From the NCBI GenBank assembly GCA_028752905.1, contig JAQNBH010000013.1:25054549-25118548 (forward strand): DNA of 64,000 nt, read 5' to 3'. Made by a program: the position numbers and the translations under genes. This document shows positions 34,350 to 42,862 of the stretch, piece by piece. Each line of letters opens with the position of its first letter. Positions within the stretch are counted from its first letter, which is position 1. The notes under the pieces are model-generated. The model saw only the letters and a list, made by a program, of their open reading frames with translations. It was not told the DNA's origin and made no database searches. Source of the stretch: Cladorhizidae sp. MBARI D1340-BT2 (Eukaryota; Porifera; Demospongiae; Poecilosclerida; Cladorhizidae).

Positions 34350-34491
34350 TGTAGATACCTCGTAGGGAGCTAACAAACAAAATCCAACAAGGAATAATTG
34401 ACAGAACCACTCGAGACAAAACTTGTTGTTATTATATATTGCGATCGAACATATCCTCTATGACCCTTGACCTCCTATGTTGAACGCTACA
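34350..34491 (-). repeat. 5' LTR of Gypsy element G2
   Basis: 142-bp partner of 30137-30278. Target duplication ATGT at 34492-34495. Confidence 0.93.
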
Positions 34492-34987
34492 ATGTCAAGC
34501 GATCAGCTCTGGTTAGCACTTCTTCATCAAAAACATCATTCCAATCAAATAATTCTTTGTTATCTTTTCGAGATTACAGTGAGAAAATCATCAGATGAGT
34601 ATTTTGGTAATTGCTTAAAACCAGCACAAGAAAATCAATTTGCTTTAGTTTTTTTAATTATGACTTTGGCTCTATGAAGGCTATACAGTATATGAAGGCT
34701 ATGCAACAAGCTTTGGCTATATAGATATGAAGGCTATACAACAAGCTTTGGCTATTTATATATATGAAGGCTATACAACAAGGTGGATACGGTAGTAAAA
34801 TATACACTTGGGAAAACTAAAATCAAAATCTTCTATTGTTTGATGGCCGGCAGCTGGCCACATTCTTTCTCCTTTTATAATTGTTATCATTGCAATTGCT
34901 TTTTTCATCTACACATAATAATTCTTTATAAGGAAGTTTATTTGTTTGAGCATAGGAAAATGCCATATCAGAGAGCTTGACGCTCAT
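34492..34987 (-). pseudogene. istB: istB (IS21 helper ATPase), N-terminal and central remnant
   Basis: From ATG at 34987 the minus strand reads MSVKLSDMAFSYAQTNKLPY then KELLCVDE. After frameshifts it has RMWPAAGHQTIEDFDFSF, VISKR and LFDWNDVFDEEVLTRA-DRL next to the G2 insertion. IstB proteins open with a helical domain (SY-E-L-LL-DE...), a K-IEDFDF motif, then an AAA+ ATPase, and close with (E/D)WN-VF-DE-L--A-LDRL. The P-loop region is missing or replaced by a short tandem repeat (34675-34790). IstB assists the IS21 transposase. Identification rests on motif order seen by eye. Confidence 0.6.
34675..34790. repeat. Short 30-40-bp tandem repeat within the istB remnant
   Basis: Four irregular copies of GAAGGCTATACAACAAGCTT with TTGGCTATATA linkers. 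Confidence 0.8.
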
Positions 34988-35640
34988 AGATCACTAATTA
35001 AACTCTGGATCTGCACCCCCCCCCCAATATTTAACTCATTCAAGGGAAAATCATAACAGTTTTAAATCTTGCTGTAAGAACTAATGCCTTATTAAGATTG
35101 GTAGTAAATATACCAACTCCCTTTGCTCTAGCATGAGTTGCAATTTAGATGGAGTCATTATGTTGAGGGTCGAAGCTGTGATCTTTTCTTAGATGCGGAA
35201 ATTGGGTATGCGACTGTTTACTGATTGCATATTGTTTCAAATGCGTGGTTGGCAGATCCACAATCGGATAAATCTTGAGCACTCACTGATTGGGCTAGAG
35301 CTCGGCCAGAGCTGGAGTTGGGGCAAGGCTGGGGCCTGCAGAATGCACCCAATCCCATTTGGCTGCTTTGCAGTAATTATTGTGTGATTGGTGGTGTGTC
35401 AATTGACATTTCTAACAATTCTGAGCTGGTTGAGTTTTGGAAATAACATTGCTGTGGGTCTTCTTCGTGTGGACTGAGAGTACTCTAGCGTATCTCTTGT
35501 TCTCTCAGGGTTTTTTCGTGTTCATAATCTTTGTCTGGTTTCTTGTATTTCAAATATGAATTTAAGAACATGTTCACTCGACGTTACGCAGCATTGGAGC
35601 TGCTTTTTCAAGAGTGAGAGAGAAGTGGTGGGCTGACTTT
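34988..35640. other. No recognisable gene; possible further bacterial remnant
   Basis: AT-rich with a C10 run at 35017. The minus strand has one coding-like stretch near 35060-35150 (RAKGVGIFTTNLNKALVLTA) that I cannot assign. No IS21 istA was recognised upstream of istB. Confidence 0.35.
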
Positions 35641-35644
35641 TAAG

Positions 35645-36125
35645 CTAGTGATAAGGATGAAATCTCCATCAGATACAGCTTCTTTACAAGTTGATTTAAC
35701 TTCTCTCTCCAAGTGGTCCAAAGATTGGCACCTCCTCTTCAATAATCAAAAGTGCCATCTTATGAGATTCTGTTCCAATTCACCATTGTACAACATTAAT
35801 TACCTTATTGAAGAAGCGGTCATTACCAGAAAAAGCTTCACCAAAGATTTAGGAGTTCCGATTTCATCTGACCTATCAATGGAGTCTCCATGTATCATTT
35901 ATAATTGGTAAATCCTACAAGTCCCTGGGGCTTCTTAGATGTACTTTCCATCATTGCAACACTGTGAGTGCAAAGAAACAACTTTACCTCACTGTAGTGA
36001 AGTCTCTACTCATGTATGCTTCTCCAATCTGGCGCCCTCATCTCAAGAAACACTTTGTCCCATTGGAAAAGATCCAAAGAAGAGCAACTAAGTTTATCCT
36101 CGGAGATTTCTCATCCGACTACAAA
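35645..36125 (+). pseudogene. LINE reverse transcriptase C-terminal fragment
   Basis: The plus strand reads DLTSLSKWSKDWHLLFNNQK, KDLGVPISSDLS, then in another frame SYKSLGLLRCTFH, SLLMYASPIWRPHL and LEKIQRRATKFILG. This is the end of the RT domain and the following conserved region of CR1/L2/RTE-like LINEs. The upstream RT core is absent and at least one frameshift is present. Confidence 0.75.
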
Positions 36126-36600
36126 TAATTATCGCCTTATTAGTTTAAAAATTCTTCCCCTAAATGATGACTACTCTGGAACTAAATGATATCTAATTTG
36201 TTGTAAAATCTCTAAAAAAAAGTACCACCTGAACATTTCAATATTCTTAATTACATTTCTATGTCCACCATAACTACCAGATCTTCAAAATCAAACATGT
36301 CCATGCTCGTAATGTAAGCCGTGTGACGCACAGCAACACATCAAACAGACTTCAAGGACAGAGACTGGGTATTCCCTATGCTGACTCCATAACCCACTTC
36401 TTTCTGTGGCTGCCATTTGCTCTGGAGGGGGAATGCTTGCATGGTGGGTTAGGACCTCAATCAGGCCTGACATTGATGTGGTTATAATTATATTTGCTTC
36501 CTTTATCATCGGTAATTTTTTTTTGAAAAATGAGCTCAGTAGCAAAAGCTATTTAGAGCATTACATACATGATAACATGATAGGTAGATTTAAGTTAGGC
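36126..36600. other. No recognisable gene
   Basis: Low-similarity sequence between two LINE remnants of opposite orientation. No motif that I can support. Confidence 0.35.
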
Positions 36601-37427
36601 GAAGAATAGTTTAATAAAGCGTTTGAAGGAGAGTGAGGACGAGGATCTAATGGAGGTTGCGAGTGAGTTCCAAAGAGCTGTGGCGGAGGGAACAAAAAGA
36701 CTGCATGGATGCAGTGTGGGAGAATGGGATTATGATGTTGGATGGGTGGTATTGGCGAGAAGACATTCATGAGTATAGTAGGAGCTAATTGGATGGAGTC
36801 TGGAGGAAAATGTTTATTATTTTGTCAATTAGAAGGAGCTTGGCCCGAGCATGTCTATTTGAGAGTGTAGGAAGTTTAAAGGTGGAGAGGTTGGATGCAT
36901 AGTCAGAAGTCCATTGGCGAGTACAGAGTCGGAGTGCAAAGTGCTGAATGTGTTCTAATGATTTTGAATTACAAGAAGAGGGAGGAGGTGACCACACAGA
37001 GGAACAGTAACTTAGATGAGGGAGAACTAATGTTGTGTCAAGTTTAATTAGCGTATGAGAGGATAAGTGATGGTAAAAGTTGCGATAAATTAATCTTATT
37101 ATTTTCCTTGATTTAGTGCGTACTTTGCTAGTGACCAGTTTCCAGGAGTGATTAGAGGTGAAAGTAACTCCTAAGTATGTAAATGAAGTGACGAGATCAA
37201 GGGGAGTACTATTGAGGACTAAAACAGTGGAGTATGAGGATGCGAGGGGTTTATGAGAGATCATCATGTACTTGCTCTTATTATTAGGAGACGGGAAGAT
37301 AGCCATGATGATATAATGTCACTGTCTGATTGCACTGAATCTAAGGAAGAGGTGGAAGAGAATGGATGGGAGATGAGGATGTCGTCTGTAGAAGATGTCT
37401 AGAGTGGGAGCTTTGCAATGTCGTTAA
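36600..37427 (-). pseudogene. LINE-A reverse transcriptase, C-terminal part
   Basis: Minus-strand frame 36785-37306 contains SKYMMISHKPLASS, VTSFTYLGVTFTSNHSWKLV, LVLPHLSYCSSVWSPP and LEHIQHFALRLCTRQW, the thumb/C-terminal region of a CR1/jockey-like RT. Just upstream (37340-37420) STDDILISHPFSSTSSLDSV occupies the place of the YADD catalytic box. The LTR element at 37428-42862 interrupts it; the rest lies at 42863-45560. Confidence 0.78.
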
Positions 37428-37596
37428 TAAAGAATAAAGCCCTAAGCTTGTTTGCAGCAGCACAATAATTATGGCAAGTGAGCATGACAATGCACATTAC
37501 AACTGGTAAGGGGTCACAATGTAATTATCTATGAGTTCAGGGTTCGCCCGGTACGGGGTCGCCTTACGTATTGGCTAGTTACTGTATTATTCACTA
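37428..37596 (-). repeat. 3' LTR of element G3
   Basis: 169 bp, nearly identical to 42695-42862. In element orientation it is preceded by the polypurine tract ACTGGGGGGAGA. Ends are not TG...CA (TAGTGA...TTTA). Target duplication GTTAA (or GTTA, one base ambiguous) at 37423-37427. Confidence 0.9.
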
Positions 37597-37648
37597 TCTC
37601 CCCCCAGTCTTTGTTCCACGGGGGCAAAGGCTTGTTTTCTTTTCGTCT

Positions 37649-40600
37649 TCAGAACAGCCTGTCGGGTGGTCTTCTGACCCTCATGGCCAGCCTGTCGGGT
37701 GGTCTTCTGACCCTTGTGGATCTTCTCGGTGGTTGTGGCCGCTTTGAGGCCGTGTCTCGTGGAGGGGTCATAGTGGGGGCCCTAGTGATGGGGTGGGCCG
37801 GAGGAGGTGGTATGGGGGGCCCAGCCTGTGTCATAGGGCTGGACGGGGTAGGTGGTGTGAAGGGCTCAGCCTGCGTGGTGGTGGGAATGTCCGTCATTGG
37901 CAGCAGTGGTGTGGGGGTTTGGGCCGGTGTAGCGGTGGGAATGTCCATCGCTGGTGGTGGGGGGGTGGCTGGGGTAGCCTGGAGCGTGGGTGGTGGCTCG
38001 GGGGTTCTGGTGGTGACGGGAGGTGTTGGTAGTGGCCTGGGGATGGTGGCCATGTCGTCCAGTATGGATCTTCTGGTGGGCGGAGGGTTTACCGGGGTGA
38101 AACGTCTCAGGAATTGTCTGTTCCTGAGGGTGACCCGCCCTGCTCCGTCTACTCTGATTCGATACTGGTGAAACTGCTTCACCTCTATCACCGTTCCCGT
38201 TCTGTCCCATTTGTTTGGGAAATTCCCCGTCTGATTTTGTAGTCTGACCCTGTCACCTACTTTGAATGGGGTGAGGGTCTTGGTATGTTCTGACCAGCGT
38301 TCTTGTGCCAGGCTGTTTCTTTGGAGGAGTGCCAGTTCACGCAGAGATTGGCTTTCCTGCCACGTTCTGTGTGGGAGGTATTTGCCACGTAGTATTGGTA
38401 TGAGGTCTTTCGTCTGGTGGCCGAACAAGCAGGATGCCGGTGACTCTTTGGTGGCGGGGTCAGGTGAGTTCCTGTACTGCAGCATGGCTCGTTGGAAGGA
38501 GTCTATGTTGAGGCTGCCATCTGTCTTTATGTTGTTGGATATGAGGCGTTTCACCGTCTTGACTGCTACTTCTGCTCTGCAATTGCTGTGTGGAAATGCC
38601 ACTGAGCTGAGGCGGTGATGAACTCTCCAGTCTTGCAGGAATCGTTGAGTGTCGTGGGCAATGAATTCTGGGCCCCCGTCTGAAGCCAGCTCGTCTGGGA
38701 TGCCATAGGTGGCAAATGTGCTTCTGAGGATGTCAATGAGTCCTTTTGACCCGTTGATCGCTCTTTCAACGATGGGCCAGTTCGAGTATCTGTCTACGAT
38801 TACCAGGTATGCATGTCCTTTGTAGTGGAAGTAATCTGAGCACACGCATTGGAACGGGTATTCTGGTTGAGTTGGGGGGGTCGGTGGCTGTGCTGGCTGT
38901 GATGGCGACATGCGGTTGCAAGTGGAGCAAGTGGCTCTTTGCTGGTGGATGTCTTTGGTAATGCCTGGCCAGAAGATCGACGATTCAGCTTTGGCTATCA
39001 TTGTAGATGTGCCCTGGTGGGCAGCATGTAGCGACTTTAGACATGTCTGTCTGAGGGTGGGTGGGATTACTATACGGTCTTTGTAAATGATTACACCATC
39101 GACCGAGTATAGATGTTGTTTGATATTGTGAAACTGCCTGATGTCAGGGGGCATCTGGAGTCTTGACTCTGGGAGGCCCTCCTCGACTGCTTCCAGGAGC
39201 ATGGTCATGCTTGGGTCCGAAGAGGTAGCTGTCTGGACTTCTTCCCATGTGACCACTGATGTGGCGTCTAGGGTAGATATGGTGTCCAGGGTGGATATCA
39301 TCGATTCCTGTAGGAGGGTTTCTGAATCATCCGTGGTTTGGCTGATCTCGGAGTGGACACTGTGTGGTCCTGCCAGTATGTGGTCTGGGATGCGTATCTG
39401 AGGCTGAGTCATGTGCAAGACTCCGCTGACGTCATCTTGGAGATGTAGTCTATCTGGTGAGGGGTCTCCAGTGGGGTGGCGAGACAGGGTGTCAGGGGCT
39501 CTGTTCTTCACTCCTGGGATGTGTACCATTTTGAATCTGTATCTGAGTGTTTTCTCTTTGAGGTTCCTCAGGCGGGTGTTGCTGATGTCTAGCGAGCGGT
39601 CGCCGAAGATCTTTAAGAGTGGGCGATGATCGACTGCAATGGTGAGGTCGTGGCAGCCCAGGACAAAGTGGCGAGCCTTGTCTAGAGCGTCTGCTACTGC
39701 CAGTGCTTCTCCTTCGATGGGGGCATAGCGTGACTCTGCTGGGTGGGTAAATCTGCTGCCAACCAGGGTGATTTTCCATCCCTCCTTGCAGCAGAACAGG
39801 TCTGTGGATGGGCACTGGCAGTGTTTCTGGAACAACCAGTATCCTATTCCTTGCTTGGACCAGTCTGTGGCAAGGCATGTGGGCTTTGTCTTGTCGTAGA
39901 TTGTGACTCCATTTTCGATCTCGGCGATGATGGCCAGTTTCGAGCTGTCGAATGCTTGCTGAAGGGCGTCTGTCCACTCAAAGGGCACTGTTGGTTTGAG
40001 CAGTGTCCGGAATGGTAGCATGATGTCTGTCATGCTGAAGGCATATGCCACTTGGTTTATCAGACCGAACCACGATCGTACATCTGTGAGTGATGTGGGG
40101 GTTGGGAAGTCAGAGATTGCCTTTGTGTACTTCTTGCATGGTCTTACTCTGTCGTCTGTAATCTCGAAGCCTGCAAATTCCACGGTTTCCATCGCAAATC
40201 TGAATTTGCTGGGGTTGAGTGTGATGCCGTGTCTGCCGCAGATGTCTAGCCACTCTTGGGCTTGCATGAAGCTGTCGGCGATGGTGGAGGACCACAGGAG
40301 TGTGTCGTCAATGCACTTCGTCTTCTGGGGTATGTGGGAGACAATCTCGTCGTAGCGGCGGGTGTATCCGTCGCCGGAAGCGATGTAGCCCTGGGGGGCT
40401 GTCTTGTATCTGTATCTGCCCCAGGGTGTGATGAAGGTGGTGAAGTGACGGTCGTCAGGATGGAGAGCGACTGAGTGGTATCCGTTCCATGCGTCAAAGA
40501 CTGTCTTTCTTGCGTCTTGTGGTACGGCTCTGGCTTGATGGAATGGTGACTGGGTGTGATGGGTTTCCCTGGTTGCATGGGCATTTAGGGGCTGGAGGTC

Positions 40601-42088
40601 GATTGTGCGTCGAAGAGAACCATTCTTCTTGGCGCATGTGACCATCCTGTGGCACCAGGTGACTGGTTCACCCACGGGTACTGGCTCCAGCACTCCCAGG
40701 CGCACGTCCCTGTCCAGGCCTGCCTTCACTTCCTCTTGCCAGTGTAGTGGGACTGGAATGGGGGAGTGGTGGGCTGTTGGTGTGGCGTTTGGATCAATCA
40801 TGAGCCGCATGGGGGGTCCGTCCATCAGGGGTAGGGGTTGGTGTTCACAGGTATTGAACGTACTGGCCTTGTACCGCTGAAGGAGGAATGCCTCGATTTT
40901 GCTTCTGTTTCCTGGCGTAGTGGGTATGGGTGACTCGCTGAGCTTTGGGGGTGGGGTGGTGCGACGTGGGCACGAGCAGTGCTTTGATGCTTCCGGTGGT
41001 ACTGATGTGTCCTGGTCGGAGGCGGCTGCTGTCTCTGTGGTGTCACATTTTGTCGTGGGGAATCCCGTGGGGATGATCCCTAGGTCAGTGCAGGCTTCCT
41101 GACTCAGGAAGAGCTTGTCCACGTGGTCAGTGATGTATATCATCTGCTTGGTGGATCTCTTGCCCTGTGGTTCTGTCATCTTGACGAGAATGGCGCCTCG
41201 GATGTTGATTTGGCTGTTGTTGGCAGCGCGCATCCTGAGACTGACGGGTAGGAGCTTCTTGGGTGTGAGTCCCAGTTTCTTCATGGTGGCGGTGCTAGCC
41301 AGGCAGCTCTGGCAGCCTGTGTCGGCCATGGCTTGTGTGGTGAAACTCTTTTTGGGGATCTTCAGCTGTTGACCCAGATGGGTGTAATCCTCTGGCTGGG
41401 TCTCCACTGTCAGGGTGACGTATGGTTGTGGCCTTGATGGCTTCTTGTGCCACGAGCGTGTTGCTCTGTTGTAGGTGTGGTGGTCGATTGTCGTCGATCC
41501 CTGTGTTGAGGTCACTAGACAGACCATATCGGATAGGGCATTCTCGTATTGGCCTCTGGTAGAGGGTCGTTGGTTGCCTCCGGTAAGGGCCCGTTGGTTG
41601 TCCTTGTTCCTACACATTCTGCTGAAGTGGTGTTCGCGACCGCAGTTGTCACATTTGGTGTTAAATGCTGGGCATTCTTGTCTTCTCACCCTGGTGGGGG
41701 ATTTATTTCCATGTCCCTTGGTGCCACAATATGAGCATGTCTCTGAGTTGGGTGGCAGGGGTGGTGAATTCCTCCTTTTCTGGTAGGGTGCCTCGGGATT
41801 GGGGGGCGTGGTTGTTTGGGGGTTTGGTTTACTCTGTCGTCTGTACGAGCTCCCTATCGCTTCTGCCGACTGTGGGTCGGCCAGTCTTGTGGCTGACCGT
41901 TTACCGGCCTCTTTGGCCTCCACGAACCTTGTAACCTGCTCTAGTGTCATGTCTTGGTTCGCGTCCCCCAGCAGATCCACTTGTATCTCGCTATCCGCGA
42001 TACCTCTACACAACACATCGGTGAGTATGGCCTCGGCATACGAGACTTCATGGTTACACCCCGGGCATGCCTTAGTATACTTACATAT
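37649..42088 (-). CDS. pol: G3 Pol region: zinc knuckles, protease, RT, RNase H, integrase
   Basis: The same frame as the Gag segment upstream, after one TGA. Open for 1,455 residues from the Met at 42016. Two zinc knuckles (CSYCGTKGHG at about 94 and CDNCGREHHFSRMC at about 122), protease ADTGCQS at about 231, RT with RRTIDLQPLN and KCIDDTLLW at about 567 (CxDD where YxDD is usual), RNase H ATDWSKQGIGYW at about 710, and integrase with an HHCC finger, CSDYF, ASDGGPEF and AEVAVKTVKR. A 33-bp tandem duplication near 37650-37720 repeats the C-terminal RRPPDRL. The two-knuckle plan and CIDD separate it from G1 and G2. It makes and integrates element cDNA. Confidence 0.88.
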   Translation of the reverse strand: MCKYTKACPGCNHEVSYAEAILTDVLCRGIADSEIQVDLLGDANQDMTLEQVTRFVEAKEAGKRSATRLADPQSAEAIGSSYRRQSKPNPQTTTPPNPEAPYQKRRNSPPLPPNSETCSYCGTKGHGNKSPTRVRRQECPAFNTKCDNCGREHHFSRMCRNKDNQRALTGGNQRPSTRGQYENALSDMVCLVTSTQGSTTIDHHTYNRATRSWHKKPSRPQPYVTLTVETQPEDYTHLGQQLKIPKKSFTTQAMADTGCQSCLASTATMKKLGLTPKKLLPVSLRMRAANNSQINIRGAILVKMTEPQGKRSTKQMIYITDHVDKLFLSQEACTDLGIIPTGFPTTKCDTTETAAASDQDTSVPPEASKHCSCPRRTTPPPKLSESPIPTTPGNRSKIEAFLLQRYKASTFNTCEHQPLPLMDGPPMRLMIDPNATPTAHHSPIPVPLHWQEEVKAGLDRDVRLGVLEPVPVGEPVTWCHRMVTCAKKNGSLRRTIDLQPLNAHATRETHHTQSPFHQARAVPQDARKTVFDAWNGYHSVALHPDDRHFTTFITPWGRYRYKTAPQGYIASGDGYTRRYDEIVSHIPQKTKCIDDTLLWSSTIADSFMQAQEWLDICGRHGITLNPSKFRFAMETVEFAGFEITDDRVRPCKKYTKAISDFPTPTSLTDVRSWFGLINQVAYAFSMTDIMLPFRTLLKPTVPFEWTDALQQAFDSSKLAIIAEIENGVTIYDKTKPTCLATDWSKQGIGYWLFQKHCQCPSTDLFCCKEGWKITLVGSRFTHPAESRYAPIEGEALAVADALDKARHFVLGCHDLTIAVDHRPLLKIFGDRSLDISNTRLRNLKEKTLRYRFKMVHIPGVKNRAPDTLSRHPTGDPSPDRLHLQDDVSGVLHMTQPQIRIPDHILAGPHSVHSEISQTTDDSETLLQESMISTLDTISTLDATSVVTWEEVQTATSSDPSMTMLLEAVEEGLPESRLQMPPDIRQFHNIKQHLYSVDGVIIYKDRIVIPPTLRQTCLKSLHAAHQGTSTMIAKAESSIFWPGITKDIHQQRATCSTCNRMSPSQPAQPPTPPTQPEYPFQCVCSDYFHYKGHAYLVIVDRYSNWPIVERAINGSKGLIDILRSTFATYGIPDELASDGGPEFIAHDTQRFLQDWRVHHRLSSVAFPHSNCRAEVAVKTVKRLISNNIKTDGSLNIDSFQRAMLQYRNSPDPATKESPASCLFGHQTKDLIPILRGKYLPHRTWQESQSLRELALLQRNSLAQERWSEHTKTLTPFKVGDRVRLQNQTGNFPNKWDRTGTVIEVKQFHQYRIRVDGAGRVTLRNRQFLRRFTPVNPPPTRRSILDDMATIPRPLPTPPVTTRTPEPPPTLQATPATPPPPAMDIPTATPAQTPTPLLPMTDIPTTTQAEPFTPPTPSSPMTQAGPPIPPPPAHPITRAPTMTPPRDTASKRPQPPRRSTRVRRPPDRLAMRVRRPPDRLF

Positions 42089-42559
42089 TCAAGCTTGTCC
42101 CTTCAGCCTTGCCGCGAATGCTCTGACGGGCTCGTCTCTGTCTTGCTTCATGTGGTGAAGTGAGACTCGGGCGACCATCACATTCTCTTCTCGGACGGCA
42201 AGGGCCCTCATGGCCTCCAGTACTCGCTCCTCTGTGCCTCCTGTGAGCGTCCCCCCTGCGTTTCGGGTGAGATCTCTTCTTAGTTGCTCATCGCAACATT
42301 CGAGCAGTTGGAGTATCAGGTCAGGGCCTGTCAGCCTGGTGGCTCTGACGTAGTCTCCCCATCTTGACTGAAAGTAGATCCAGTCTTCTGTGGTTCCTGA
42401 TGATGACACCTCCGGTCTCTTGACCTTCTCTGCCCTGGCTGCCTGCCTTGGCGCCTGGTGGTCGACGGTGTGGGCATTGAGGAGTGCTACTCCTATTATT
42501 GCCTCTCCGTCCGGGGTCCTGTAGTCGCAGCCTTCGACGGGGCATCTGATGATAGGCAT
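42089..42559 (-). CDS. gag: G3 Gag N-terminal segment, ended by an in-frame TGA
   Basis: ATG at 42559 (MPIIRCPVEGCDYRTPDG, a C2-type finger-like start). It contains WIYFQSRWGDYVRATRL and LHHMKQDRDEPVRAFAARLK, the retrotransposon Gag core, then GQA-TGA. The same frame continues at once with ICKYTKACPGCNHEVSYAEA and on through the zinc knuckles. The TGA falls inside the Gag domain, not at the Gag-Pol border, so a recent inactivating mutation is likelier than programmed readthrough. Confidence 0.82.
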   Translation of the reverse strand: MPIIRCPVEGCDYRTPDGEAIIGVALLNAHTVDHQAPRQAARAEKVKRPEVSSSGTTEDWIYFQSRWGDYVRATRLTGPDLILQLLECCDEQLRRDLTRNAGGTLTGGTEERVLEAMRALAVREENVMVARVSLHHMKQDRDEPVRAFAARLKGQA

Positions 42560-42678
42560 TATCACAATGTGGTGCGCTCTAATTGGAGTTCCGTAACTTC
42601 TCTCCTGGAGCCTTCTCCCTTGGGCTGAGGCGTCAGCCTAGCGTCCACTAACTCTTTTTGGGCCTCCGCTATCAGACT

Positions 42679-42694
42679 CCAGTTGTAATGTGCA
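42679..42694 (-). promoter_or_regulatory. G3 primer-binding site, complementary to its own LTR
   Basis: In element orientation TGCACATTACAACTGG directly abuts the 5' LTR end. It pairs perfectly with CCAGTTGTAATGTGCA at 42773-42758 in the LTR. If transcription starts at or near 42773, the mRNA 5' end would pair with this site as primer, the arrangement known for Tf1 and sushi-type elements. The LTR has an AT-rich TAATTAAAT about 20 bases upstream of that point as a candidate TATA element. Confidence 0.75.
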
Positions 42695-42862
42695 TAAAGA
42701 ATAAAGCCCTAAGCTTGTTTGCAGCAGCACAATAATTATGGCAAGTGAGCATGACAATGCACATTACAACTGGTAAGGGTCACAATTTAATTATCTATGA
42801 GTTCAGGGTTCGCCCGGTACGGGGTCGCCTTACGTATTGGCTAGTTACTGTATTATTCACTA
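42695..42862 (-). repeat. 5' LTR of element G3
   Basis: 168-bp partner of 37428-37596. Target duplication GTTAA at 42863-42867. Confidence 0.9.

Larger units (their letters stand above)
30137..34491 (-). mobile_element. Complete Ty3/Gypsy retrotransposon G2 (CsRn1-like)
   Basis: 4.36 kb with 142-bp LTRs that differ at about one visible position, ATGT duplications (30133-30136 and 34492-34495), primer-binding site TGGTGACCCCGACGT (tRNA-Trp) and a polypurine tract. It inserted in the bacterial istB remnant. Its gene order matches G1, but the proteins and LTRs are clearly different, so it is a separate family of the same clade. The near-identical LTRs mean a recent insertion. Confidence 0.92.
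37428..42862 (-). mobile_element. Complete Ty3/Gypsy-type retrotransposon G3 with predicted self-priming
   Basis: 5.43 kb with 169/168-bp LTRs and GTTAA duplications (37423-37427 and 42863-42867) inside the LINE-A RT. Instead of a TGG-starting tRNA primer site, the 16 bases abutting the 5' LTR (42679-42694) are the exact reverse complement of 42758-42773 inside that LTR. It has one gag-pol frame interrupted by a single TGA at 42089-42091. Confidence 0.9.
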
